A model generated the notes under the pieces. It was given only the letters and a program-made list of their open reading frames with translations. It was not told the origin of the DNA and made no database searches. Of a DNA stretch of 64,000 bases, positions 18,655 through 26,869 are shown one piece after another. Position 1 is the first letter of the stretch. The number at the start of each line of letters is the position of its first letter. Source of the stretch: Sulfitobacter sp. BSw21498 (lineage in GTDB: Bacteria > Pseudomonadota > Alphaproteobacteria > Rhodobacterales > Rhodobacteraceae); assembly GCF_006064855.1 (NCBI RefSeq), contig NZ_CP040753.1:2584001-2648000 (forward strand), given 5' to 3'. Both the position numbers and the translations under genes were made by a program.

Positions 18655-19833
18655 ATGACGGCAAGCATCAAACGGCCAAGATTGTCCGACCTTGCCGTCG
18701 GGCGCGATAACCATTTTAACCTGATCCGCTTTCTCGCGGCAGGGGCGGTGCTGGTCTCTCATGCGTGGCCGCTCGCCCTTGGGCGGGGTACGGTAGAACC
18801 GTTGAGAAACGCGCTTGGGTACTCACTGGGGGAGCTCGCGGTTTTTGTATTCTTTGGCCTTTCCGGCTTCTTTATCGGGGGCAGCTATGTACGGCAGGCA
18901 TCTGCTTTTTCCTTCATTTTGGCACGCGCGTCCCGTCTTTTGCCGGGGTTGGCTGTATCGATCCTGTTCGTTGCGTTAATCATCGGCCCGCTGGTCAGCA
19001 CGCTTGACCTCGCAAGCTACTTTTCCCACCCGGATACGGCGCGGTTCGTTGTCCAAAATATCCTAATTTTCAAGCCACAGTACACGTTGCCTGGCGTGTT
19101 TTGCGACAACCCTTACCCTGCCGTTGAAGGGTCCATCTGGACCCTTGCGCATGAGGTCGCCTGCTATGCGTTGATCCTGCTGATTGGCCTCGCGGGGGTA
19201 CTGCAGCGAAAGTCTGTGATGGCGGGGCTGGCGGTGCTTTACCTTCTAAGCTGGGTCGCCATGCCATCGCTCCAAGAGTTCGTCCATCCGCGGATACAGC
19301 AGACGCAGTTGCTTTCGTTCCCTTTTGTGATTGGCGCAGCATGCTGGATCTGGCGCGCACATATCTTCTTGTGGTGGCCGATCGTACTCGCATCAATTGG
19401 GCTCGCATGGGCCACACAAGGCACAGTTCTTGCTTTTCCGATGTTGGCATTAACTGTGACCTACAGCAGTCTCTGGGCCGGCTACTGCACGGTTCCCCCT
19501 CTGCTTATATTCAATAAAGTCGGCGATTATTCATACGGCATATATGTTTACGCGATGCCCCTACAGGGTTTTACCGTATGGCTGTGGGGCGACATGACGC
19601 CGGGTGCAAACATAGCCATGGCGCTCCCGTTAACCTTGATCTGCGCCATTCTATCCTGGCATTTGGTCGAAGGCCCCGCGCTGACCTTTGGCCGAAAGGC
19701 GGTCAGCGCGGCCCGCAGCTCAGGCGGTAGAAAACACAGCTCCGATAAAGGCGCCTTCGGCCACCGGCGTGTTGCCAAACAGATCGCTCGCATAGGGCAT
19801 GTTTTCAGGCGCAATCTTGGGGAGCGAAGATGA
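18655..19833 (+). CDS. Acyltransferase family 3 membrane protein with read-through tail
   Basis: A 392-residue, roughly ten-helix membrane acyltransferase of the Exo/Oaf (Acyl_transf_3) family. These O-acetylate or otherwise acylate surface sugars. Visible landmarks are NHFNLIRFLAAGAVLVSHAWPL with the family His, FVFFGLSGFFIGGSYVRQ, and the closing HLVEGPALTF. The core ends near codon 343. The last 50 codons (about 19690-19833) are basic, not membrane-like, and 38 of them lie antisense to the end of the beta-helix gene. They look like unselected read-through after loss of a stop codon. The start is uncertain because no strong ribosome-binding site precedes 18655. Confidence 0.85.
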   Translation: MTASIKRPRLSDLAVGRDNHFNLIRFLAAGAVLVSHAWPLALGRGTVEPLRNALGYSLGELAVFVFFGLSGFFIGGSYVRQASAFSFILARASRLLPGLAVSILFVALIIGPLVSTLDLASYFSHPDTARFVVQNILIFKPQYTLPGVFCDNPYPAVEGSIWTLAHEVACYALILLIGLAGVLQRKSVMAGLAVLYLLSWVAMPSLQEFVHPRIQQTQLLSFPFVIGAACWIWRAHIFLWWPIVLASIGLAWATQGTVLAFPMLALTVTYSSLWAGYCTVPPLLIFNKVGDYSYGIYVYAMPLQGFTVWLWGDMTPGANIAMALPLTLICAILSWHLVEGPALTFGRKAVSAARSSGGRKHSSDKGAFGHRRVAKQIARIGHVFRRNLGERR

Positions 19834-21807
19834 CGCAGCGGGCGCGTATTTGCCCCCGCCGGTATTGTCCCCACTGTGAGAGCGATCATTGGCCCAAGGT
19901 GTTGCGATATGAGCAACCTCCCGAACCGAAGGGAACTCCCCCAACCATGATGACGCGCCATACCCGGGTTCATTGCTTGATCCGGCGATTGCCACATTGT
20001 TCGCCCACCCGACCTTGTACCGTGCGGGCCAGTTTCCGATGTTTGATGCGCGAGCGGAAAATACGTCGCTTTTTATGTTTATGCGGTGAAATAAATTATT
20101 ACGGAAGGAGCCCGACTTAGGGACGTTCACCGCACCATCCAGATACAGCAAATTTGCGCGTTCTCCCGCGATGGTATTGTTGTGAAAGACAATATTCTGC
20201 ACTGGATTTTCATCGCTATCTGCATTCAGCTTCAACGCGGCATTGGTAGACGTGCCCCAGCTTTCGATTATATTCCCGACGAATGCAAAACCGCGTTGGC
20301 CGATTTCGGTGCTTATGGCGACAATAGCGTTTGTTGCGCTGCCGTTGCTAAACTTATTCCAACCTAGGAAGGTCCCAACCATCGCAGGCCGGTCGCCGAC
20401 CGGCGCACGAAGCGTAAATTCGTCAAGGTCACAACAGCCTACTGCATTATACGTAATGGTGCCGGCGCAGCCCTTGCAGCCGATCGCGTTGACCATGATT
20501 GCCTCTGTCGAAAAAGAGTTTCCCTGACGGGGGTCATTTCCTTCGTAGACTGTGCAGTTGATTTGCACAAAACGTCCGACGCGATAGACCCAAGCCCCAT
20601 AACTTCCCATTCCATTCGCATCCCAAACGCAATTTTCCGCGATCAACAGATTTTCAGCCGACGCCGCTCCGCTGTCTAGAAAGACGGAGTTCGGCCCGCC
20701 CTTTCGCAAAGTTAGGTCACGCAACCTAAGCCGCGTTGGAATCCCGTTGAACCGATTGACGCCATTATCCGTCAGGACCGTGGTATCACGTTTGGCAGGA
20801 TCAGAAGCCTCAACGCACAAAGGGATATCGACCGAGTGACCCGCGGTTTTGAAAGGGGTAAGCCTATGGACCCCTTCGGCCAACAGAATAACACCGCCGC
20901 CGGCGTCATCTACCCGACCGTGGTACGCAGCATTCAGGTTTTTTATCGCCCCGGCCGCTGCAAGGATGGTCGCAAAGGGCGATGTCGCGGCATCTGCCCG
21001 AGCTGTCGCCGCCTGACCCGTGGCGTCATCGCCCGTTGCCGAGTTTACCAGTGCATAAAAGGTTCCATATCCTCCGTTCGTGTCATTCAGCAGGCGTAGT
21101 GTCGTTAGGTTCGGGGACGGATAGGGATCGGTGCCTGTTGAAAGTGTAAAGGCATCCCCCACCCAAGGATAGATAGTGGCGTCCACCGTCAGCAGCCCCC
21201 CCTGAGCAAGGCTGGATAGGTCAACAGTGGCCGCAAAATGCGGGATGTGCAGACCTGACGCCTCAAACTTCAAACTGCTTTGCGTTGTTGCTAGCTGGGT
21301 CACCTCATTCCCAACGGCATCTTTCACGATAAACTTAACGGCAGCGACAGGCTGCCCGTCCCGGGCATGGGCGTGCGCAATGGCGATACGTAGCTCATGT
21401 GCAGCGCTGACGACGCGTTCGCGATCATGGTTCAACCACATCGCAATTGGCTGGGGCGCTGGCCGCATGCTGTGATTAGATGCACCTTTAATACTATCGC
21501 CGGCGTAAACAAATTCTGAACAAGCGACCGAGTTGTCCGTAAAATTTGATTGATCAGGATAGGGCTGCCTGACCCGGCCGGTGAGATAGACTGTTGTTTC
21601 AACTACGGTGGGCATGGCGAACCGGTCAAATCCCGGGCGAGAAACCAATAATCCTTGTGGTTCAAGCGCGTTCGAATAATCCGACATGTCGCTCTGTAGC
21701 GCCTGCCAGCCATCAGCCAAAATTTCTGCAGCGGGCAAAGAGTTTAGGGCATGCGACCCTGTCCCAGTTTGCCCCAATCTCATCCCCACACCGAGTGTCA
21801 TTTGCAT
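19720..21807 (-). CDS. Right-handed beta-helix protein, possible secreted exopolysaccharide-active protein
   Basis: A 695-residue protein with no signal peptide (MQMTLGVGMRLGQTG). Residues about 130-210 look like a beta-sandwich. From about 300 there are regularly spaced short strands rich in Asn, Val, Ile and Gly (for example ENLLIAENCVWDANG, NIVFHNNTIAGERANLLYLDG), the pattern of parallel beta-helix polysaccharide lyases, C5-epimerases and tailspikes. No catalytic signature is recognised. It is the only leftward gene inside the cluster. The flanking HlyD adaptor and ABC exporter make it a plausible type I secretion substrate; glycine-rich RTX nonapeptides are not visible, so this is inference. 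Confidence 0.6.
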   Translation of the reverse strand: MQMTLGVGMRLGQTGTGSHALNSLPAAEILADGWQALQSDMSDYSNALEPQGLLVSRPGFDRFAMPTVVETTVYLTGRVRQPYPDQSNFTDNSVACSEFVYAGDSIKGASNHSMRPAPQPIAMWLNHDRERVVSAAHELRIAIAHAHARDGQPVAAVKFIVKDAVGNEVTQLATTQSSLKFEASGLHIPHFAATVDLSSLAQGGLLTVDATIYPWVGDAFTLSTGTDPYPSPNLTTLRLLNDTNGGYGTFYALVNSATGDDATGQAATARADAATSPFATILAAAGAIKNLNAAYHGRVDDAGGGVILLAEGVHRLTPFKTAGHSVDIPLCVEASDPAKRDTTVLTDNGVNRFNGIPTRLRLRDLTLRKGGPNSVFLDSGAASAENLLIAENCVWDANGMGSYGAWVYRVGRFVQINCTVYEGNDPRQGNSFSTEAIMVNAIGCKGCAGTITYNAVGCCDLDEFTLRAPVGDRPAMVGTFLGWNKFSNGSATNAIVAISTEIGQRGFAFVGNIIESWGTSTNAALKLNADSDENPVQNIVFHNNTIAGERANLLYLDGAVNVPKSGSFRNNLFHRINIKSDVFSARASNIGNWPARYKVGWANNVAIAGSSNEPGYGASSWLGEFPSVREVAHIATPWANDRSHSGDNTGGGKYAPAASSSLPKIAPENMPYASDLFGNTPVAEGAFIGAVFSTA

Positions 21808-22034
21808 AGCCAGCCTCTTGCGATCAGTTTGCTCAAGCTGTGACGTATATCAGCGATGCCATAGTGTTGCTTTTGGCACCAAGCAGGCGGGGGCACGTTT
21901 AATTTTTACGTAATATTAAAGTTTAGCCTCCACGGTCGCTAAAACGTCGATTCTGCTTGTGAGAGGACAGCTATGATTTGGACTTAGAATACCGATATAC
22001 GCCCGTACCGTGCTGCGCGGCAAAACGACGCCTG

Positions 22035-23279
22035 ATGCGCCGAAGCCCTCCTGTCTCAATGGTAGTGCTTGTGTATATGCTTTTGCTGCTGCTGCCCGCG
22101 GGGTTCAGCATCGGATCGGTCTATCTAACCGGCACCAGAATCCTTCTGGCTTGCGTCATCGTACCGCTTGCTGTGCGTTTGTTTTGTGGGCATTTCGGGC
22201 GCATCCAACTAACGGATATTTTGTTCCTGCTACATTTTTTGTGGGTGGGGCTCTCCCTGATGATTAATAATCCCATGCTAGCGACGGAAAACGCAGGGTC
22301 CATCGGGGTTGAGTTTCTAGGGGGGTACTTAATCGGACGTGCCTATGTCCGAGACAGACATAGTTTTGCCGCCTTAATAAAAATTCTGACGACGTTGATT
22401 GTGCTCTGCTTTCCCCTCGCAGTGATCGAATCCCAAAACGGCACCTCGGTTCCGATCCAGCTTTGGCAAATGACAGGTCTGTCTACGCCGCCTGACCTTT
22501 CGATCGATCGCCGGATGGGATTGGAGCGCGTTCAGCTCGCTTTCGAGCATCCCATTCATTGGGGATTGTTTTGCACCATTGCCACGTCGCTATATTTTGT
22601 CGGTCTGGCGCGGCAGCACAGTTTTGGGTTGCGGGTGATGATACTGGCAGTGATCTGCGCCAGTTGCTTTCTGTCTCTTTCCAGCGGCGCACTTCTCGCC
22701 GCTCTCGTGCAGATAGGTCTGATATTATGGGGCTTCTTGTGTCGAAGACTCGCGCAAAAGTGGCTTGTGCTATCGGTCGGTGTGGTGGCCCTCTACATTC
22801 TCGTTGATCTGCTCTCTAACCGCACACCGATCCAAGTTTTCATGAGCTACGCCACATTTTCGGCTCAAAGTGCCTATTGGAGATCGGCGATTTTTCAATG
22901 GGGCATGGTCAACATTTGGAGTGCGCCGATGACAGGGATCGGGCTGCATGATTGGCTTAAACCGATCTGGATGCACACCACAAGTATCGACAATTTTTGG
23001 CTTTTCATCGCAATGCGTTTTGGGCTGCCAGCGTTTGTTTTTCTGTCCGTCGGCTATGGGCTCGCACTTTGGCGGGTTGGCCGTAAAAATTTTCAGGGGG
23101 ACCCAACATTGCGACAGATGCGATGTGGCTGGGTTTTATGCTTCGTTGGCCTAAGCCTATCACTGACGACGGTGCATATTTGGGGTGCCATCTACGGTTT
23201 CGTCTTTTTCGTATTCGGGGCGGGCCTTTGGATGTTGGACGAGGCACCTACCTCGCCGCACGATGAATATCCAATTTGA
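22035..23279 (+). CDS. O-antigen ligase/polymerase-like (Wzy) membrane protein
   Basis: A polytopic protein of about 414 residues with ten to twelve membrane helices. A central periplasmic loop (about residues 130-180) contains RRMGLERVQLAFEHPIHWG, and a later block has FQWGMVNIWSAPMTGIGLHDW. An R/E-H-P pattern in the large loop and a later G-x-G-x-H block are typical of O-antigen ligase and polymerase proteins (WaaL/Wzy/ExoQ type). It would polymerise the repeat units moved by the flippase at 17188. Start is uncertain: ATG at 22035, or a TTG at 21978 in the same frame that sits 11 bases from AGAGG. An ATG at 21973 in another frame stops after four codons. Confidence 0.78.
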   Translation: MRRSPPVSMVVLVYMLLLLLPAGFSIGSVYLTGTRILLACVIVPLAVRLFCGHFGRIQLTDILFLLHFLWVGLSLMINNPMLATENAGSIGVEFLGGYLIGRAYVRDRHSFAALIKILTTLIVLCFPLAVIESQNGTSVPIQLWQMTGLSTPPDLSIDRRMGLERVQLAFEHPIHWGLFCTIATSLYFVGLARQHSFGLRVMILAVICASCFLSLSSGALLAALVQIGLILWGFLCRRLAQKWLVLSVGVVALYILVDLLSNRTPIQVFMSYATFSAQSAYWRSAIFQWGMVNIWSAPMTGIGLHDWLKPIWMHTTSIDNFWLFIAMRFGLPAFVFLSVGYGLALWRVGRKNFQGDPTLRQMRCGWVLCFVGLSLSLTTVHIWGAIYGFVFFVFGAGLWMLDEAPTSPHDEYPI

Positions 23280-23309
23280 CCTAACAAGACGTTTTGCGGT
23301 CGCCGATTT

Positions 23310-25172
23310 TTGCAGTTTAGTAAGGAGATTTCTTTAGCTCTGATACAGGGTCGCGAACAATTGCCGGCCAAAAATGACCGATTTGTATTGGGGGTTATAG
23401 GTAACGTGCCCACGCAGAATATCTATGATATCGCCTTAAAGGCTCAGGCAGGTGGGATCGGGCTGCTCGTTGCGATCAGTGGATTGGTCAACCTTTTGAT
23501 GCTGACTGGGTCTATCTATATGATCCAGATATACGACCGTGTTTTGCCTAGCGGGTCTATTGTGACCCTGCTTGGATTATTCGGGATAGTGCTGCTTATA
23601 TACTGTTTTCTGGGTCTATTTGATCTCACGAGGCAACGGCTTTTGGCGCGCATTTCAGTGCGCTTGGATATGACGCTTGGGGCTGCATGCTTTAGTGATT
23701 GGATCAGCGTTCAAAATCATAGCCGCGCGCACGAGGGAGGGGAGCAGCCGCCTCTGCAGCAATTGGTTCACCTCAGGCGACTGTTGTCCAGCCCCGCATT
23801 CGTGAGTGTGTGTGATATGCCGTTTGTACCGATATTCCTGATGGCGCTGTATCTCATCCATCCATGGTTGGGGACAATGGTCCTCGCGGCGGCTGCGTTG
23901 GCCTGTGGTATGGTGGTGTTCGGCCGCTGGTTGACGCGTAGGACAGGTATCGCCTCTGTCGCTCAAGACAATATTCTCACTGATATGTCGTATCAAAGCC
24001 GCCGACTGGCCGAGCCCTTGCGCGCCATGCGTATGCAAGATGATCTTGCGGCATATTGGCTTGGACTGCAGCGCAGCAGCCTGGTTTGGCACCAACGGTT
24101 GCATTCTGCCCCTGATGCATTGGCAGCCTTCAGCAAAACGTTTCGCCTGATGTTGCAATCGGCGATCCTCACGGTGGGTGCTGTTTTGGTAATTCAGGGA
24201 AAAATTTCCGCCGGAATGATTATGGCGGCATCCATCTTGGCGGGGCGCGTGCTGGCACCCATTGACCAAATCACCGGTGGCTGGCGGCTAATCGCTGGCG
24301 GTTGGGCCGCACATCGACAGCTACATACCTATTTTGAACACTATGCGCCGACACTCGAAACGGTTGAACTCCCTGCGCCGAGAGGGCGCATATCGGTTTC
24401 ATCTGTTTCTCAGACACCAGCCCCTCCGCGGGGGGACGGTTCACAATATAGCCTACAGGACATCTCGTTCGACCTGCAACCAGGGGATGGCCTGTGTATT
24501 CTGGGAGGCCTCGACGCAGGGAAGAGCGCGTTGGCGAAGCTCTTGGTAGGTATTTCGCAGCCGACCGCCGGTGAGGTTCGTTTTGATGCGGTCAAACTGA
24601 GCCTCTGGCCGTCTTCCCAGATCGGTCCTGCCATCGGCTACCTGCCAGAGATGGTAGAGCTTTTGCCGGCTACGATCTTTGACAACATCTCGAGGTTCCG
24701 CGCCGAAGCCACAGATGCGCAGGTTATCAGCGCGGCCAAGCTTGCGCGGGTGCATGATGAAATTATGGCGCTCCCCGACGGGTATTCGACATTCCTAGGG
24801 AGGGGGGAGCAATCGGTTCTGAGCCAAGCGCACCTACAGAAAATCGGCTTGGCACGGACCTTAGTTTACGACCCTGCGCTCATCGTGTTGGATGATCCTC
24901 GCCGCTCCCTTTGCCGCTGCCCTGATGTCGAGGAGATCGTGCACGACGTCACACGCCAAATGCGGAACAAAAGCTGCACGGTGGTGATTACAGCGCGTCA
25001 GCCTTGCGCAATTTCGGCTTTGAATAAGGTATTAATCCTATCTGACGGGCGCATGAAACGGTTCGGCCCGACAGAGGAAGTCCTAGGGCAGCCATATCCG
25101 GCGCGGGTTGCGGCTAAGGTTCGGACGTTGCCCTCGCGCGGAAATGGAACAGCACAGGTGGGGAATAGATGA
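23310..25172 (+). CDS. Type I secretion ABC exporter (PrsD-like) with degenerate ATPase domain
   Basis: About 620 residues. The membrane domain (about residues 45-330) matches PrsD/AprD exporters: YDIALKAQAGGIGLLVAISGLVNLLMLTGSIYMIQIYDRVLPSGS (read in parts). The nucleotide-binding domain keeps Walker A (G399-S406, GGLDAGKS), but the signature is LSQAH (504-508) instead of LSGGQ. Walker B reads VLDDP (catalytic Glu replaced by Asp529) and the switch His is Ala562 (VITAR). Such changes normally abolish or weaken ATP hydrolysis. The start is unclear: TTG at 23310, or GTG at 23406. With the HlyD-type protein at 14874 it would form the exporter. It may be a decaying gene or work with another ATPase. 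Confidence 0.85.
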   Translation: MQFSKEISLALIQGREQLPAKNDRFVLGVIGNVPTQNIYDIALKAQAGGIGLLVAISGLVNLLMLTGSIYMIQIYDRVLPSGSIVTLLGLFGIVLLIYCFLGLFDLTRQRLLARISVRLDMTLGAACFSDWISVQNHSRAHEGGEQPPLQQLVHLRRLLSSPAFVSVCDMPFVPIFLMALYLIHPWLGTMVLAAAALACGMVVFGRWLTRRTGIASVAQDNILTDMSYQSRRLAEPLRAMRMQDDLAAYWLGLQRSSLVWHQRLHSAPDALAAFSKTFRLMLQSAILTVGAVLVIQGKISAGMIMAASILAGRVLAPIDQITGGWRLIAGGWAAHRQLHTYFEHYAPTLETVELPAPRGRISVSSVSQTPAPPRGDGSQYSLQDISFDLQPGDGLCILGGLDAGKSALAKLLVGISQPTAGEVRFDAVKLSLWPSSQIGPAIGYLPEMVELLPATIFDNISRFRAEATDAQVISAAKLARVHDEIMALPDGYSTFLGRGEQSVLSQAHLQKIGLARTLVYDPALIVLDDPRRSLCRCPDVEEIVHDVTRQMRNKSCTVVITARQPCAISALNKVLILSDGRMKRFGPTEEVLGQPYPARVAAKVRTLPSRGNGTAQVGNR

Positions 25173-25190
25173 TCTTTTTCACATGGTGTA

Positions 25191-25224
25191 GAGCATTGGG
25201 CACCGCATGCTGTGCCCAATGCTC
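25191..25224. terminator. Perfect 13-bp inverted repeat between exporter and peptide-binding protein genes
   Basis: GAGCATTGGGCAC (25191-25203) pairs exactly with 25212-25224 around an 8-base loop. There is no T-run on either strand, so it could be a factor-dependent bidirectional terminator or an mRNA-stabilising hairpin after the binding-protein gene. Confidence 0.6.
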
Positions 25225-25247
25225 CCTAGAACACCCTAGCTGTTATA

Positions 25248-26726
25248 TCAGTCCGTCCAGGCCACTCCGGTCAGATCGACAGCCTGTGTCGGTGCGTTGC
25301 GCCAAAGCCCGGTTAGTCCCGCCTTAGCGACAGAGAGCGAAGCAAGCTGGAAGAGGAACCCGTTGACGTAATCCTGAGAGATCATGGTTTGTGCCTCGCC
25401 CAGGACATCGTTGCGCATGTCGGGGTCTGTCGTTGTGTTCAACTTGGCCATTAACGTTTGGAAGTCGGGATTGTCGTACTGAAAGTAATAGTCGGGGTTG
25501 GCATAGACGCCGATGTCCATCGGCTCGGTGTGGCTAACGATGGTCAGACCAAAATTCTTGCCCTTGAACACTGTTTCCAGCCACTGGGCCCACTCTACGT
25601 TGTTGATCTTGGCGGTGATACCGACCTCGGCGAGTTGCGCGGCGATGATTTCCCCGCCGCGGCGGGCATACGAAGGGGGCGGCAGATCCAGTGTGGTTTC
25701 AAACCCATTGGCAAAGCCGGCTTCGGCCAGTAGCGCTTTGGATTTGTCGACGTCATACATGCTCAGCGCGGTTTGGTCGACGTAGGCTGGATTGTGGGGC
25801 GCGAAATGTGTGCCGATGGGCGTGCCATATCCGAACATTGCCCCGTCGATGATGGCTTGTCGGTCAATGGCGTGCGCTACCGCTTCGCGGACCTTCGGAT
25901 TATCAAACGGAGGCTGTTTGTTGTTCATCGCCAGAATTGTCTCGCCCTCGGATGAGCCGACAAGCACTTGAAACCGGGGGTCCGCTTCGAACTGCGGCAG
26001 GTTTTCAGGCGCGGGGAAGCTGACGAAAACGTCGACATCTTCCGCCATCATCGACGCGAATGCGGCGGTCGGGTCAGAGATGAATTTGAACGTGGCCATG
26101 TCCAGCGCAGCCGGTGTCCCCCAATAATTCGGGTTCTTTTCAATGCGGATATTGTCGCCCTGGGTCCAGCTGGTGAATTTGAACGCGCCGGTCCCGATGG
26201 GCAGCTGTTTGATGTTGTCGATGCTTTCGGGAGCCACAATCACCGCGTCGCCCCATGCGAGGTTGAACAACAGGTTTCCATCCGGCTCTGACAGTTTGAT
26301 CTCAACGGTGGAGGGGTCGACGATGGTCACCTCGGAAATCGCGGCGAACAGCGCTTTTTGTGCATTTGCGCTGTCTTCGGCATTGATCCGATCAAGTGAA
26401 AATTTAACGTCGGCGGCGTCCATCGTCGTGCCGTCGTGAAAGGTCACACCGCTTTGCAACTTGAACGTATAGGTTAGGCCGTCGTCAGAGATTTCCCAAG
26501 ATTGCGCAAGTCCGGGTACGATCGATCCGTCCCCCATAAACCGCGTCAAGCCTTCGAAAACGTTGGAATAAAGCACAGAATCAATAGCCCCCGCCGCAGC
26601 GCTGGTCGGGTCCAGATGCGGTGGTTCTAGCTGCATCGCGACGGTGATATCGCTTTTCGCAGCGACGCCACTGGCCATCAGCGCGGCAGCGCAGGTGCCT
26701 ATGATAAGTTTGCGAAGATGGGCCAT
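25248..26726 (-). CDS. Peptide ABC transporter substrate-binding protein (family 5)
   Basis: A 492-residue periplasmic binding protein with signal peptide (LIIGTCAAALMASGVAA, cut about residue 23). It has the family-5 blocks DITVAMQLEPPHLDPTSAAAG, VFEGLTRFMGDGSIVPGLAQSW, YTFKLQSGVTFHDGT and GTGAFKF. These proteins bind di- and oligopeptides, opines or similar. GGAGGCG precedes the ATG. The gene is leftward like the DppB, DppC, DppDF genes at 10293-13635, but an 11.6-kb block separates them. Upstream lie an M20 peptidase and a PLP enzyme on the same strand, with the divergent Hsp70 gene between. It probably still serves that transporter. Confidence 0.93.
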   Translation of the reverse strand: MAHLRKLIIGTCAAALMASGVAAKSDITVAMQLEPPHLDPTSAAAGAIDSVLYSNVFEGLTRFMGDGSIVPGLAQSWEISDDGLTYTFKLQSGVTFHDGTTMDAADVKFSLDRINAEDSANAQKALFAAISEVTIVDPSTVEIKLSEPDGNLLFNLAWGDAVIVAPESIDNIKQLPIGTGAFKFTSWTQGDNIRIEKNPNYWGTPAALDMATFKFISDPTAAFASMMAEDVDVFVSFPAPENLPQFEADPRFQVLVGSSEGETILAMNNKQPPFDNPKVREAVAHAIDRQAIIDGAMFGYGTPIGTHFAPHNPAYVDQTALSMYDVDKSKALLAEAGFANGFETTLDLPPPSYARRGGEIIAAQLAEVGITAKINNVEWAQWLETVFKGKNFGLTIVSHTEPMDIGVYANPDYYFQYDNPDFQTLMAKLNTTTDPDMRNDVLGEAQTMISQDYVNGFLFQLASLSVAKAGLTGLWRNAPTQAVDLTGVAWTD

Positions 26727-26869
26727 GAACGCCTCCTGTTAGAAATAATAAAAAATGTTAACCAGTTCTGTCAGGTTTGACCAGCGTCGGGTTCGCTAAA
26801 CGATTATCGGTTGTGCCTTGCCTGTCTGCGGTTTATGCGCCGTTTTTTGAGGTTTTGCAGGGGCGCACC

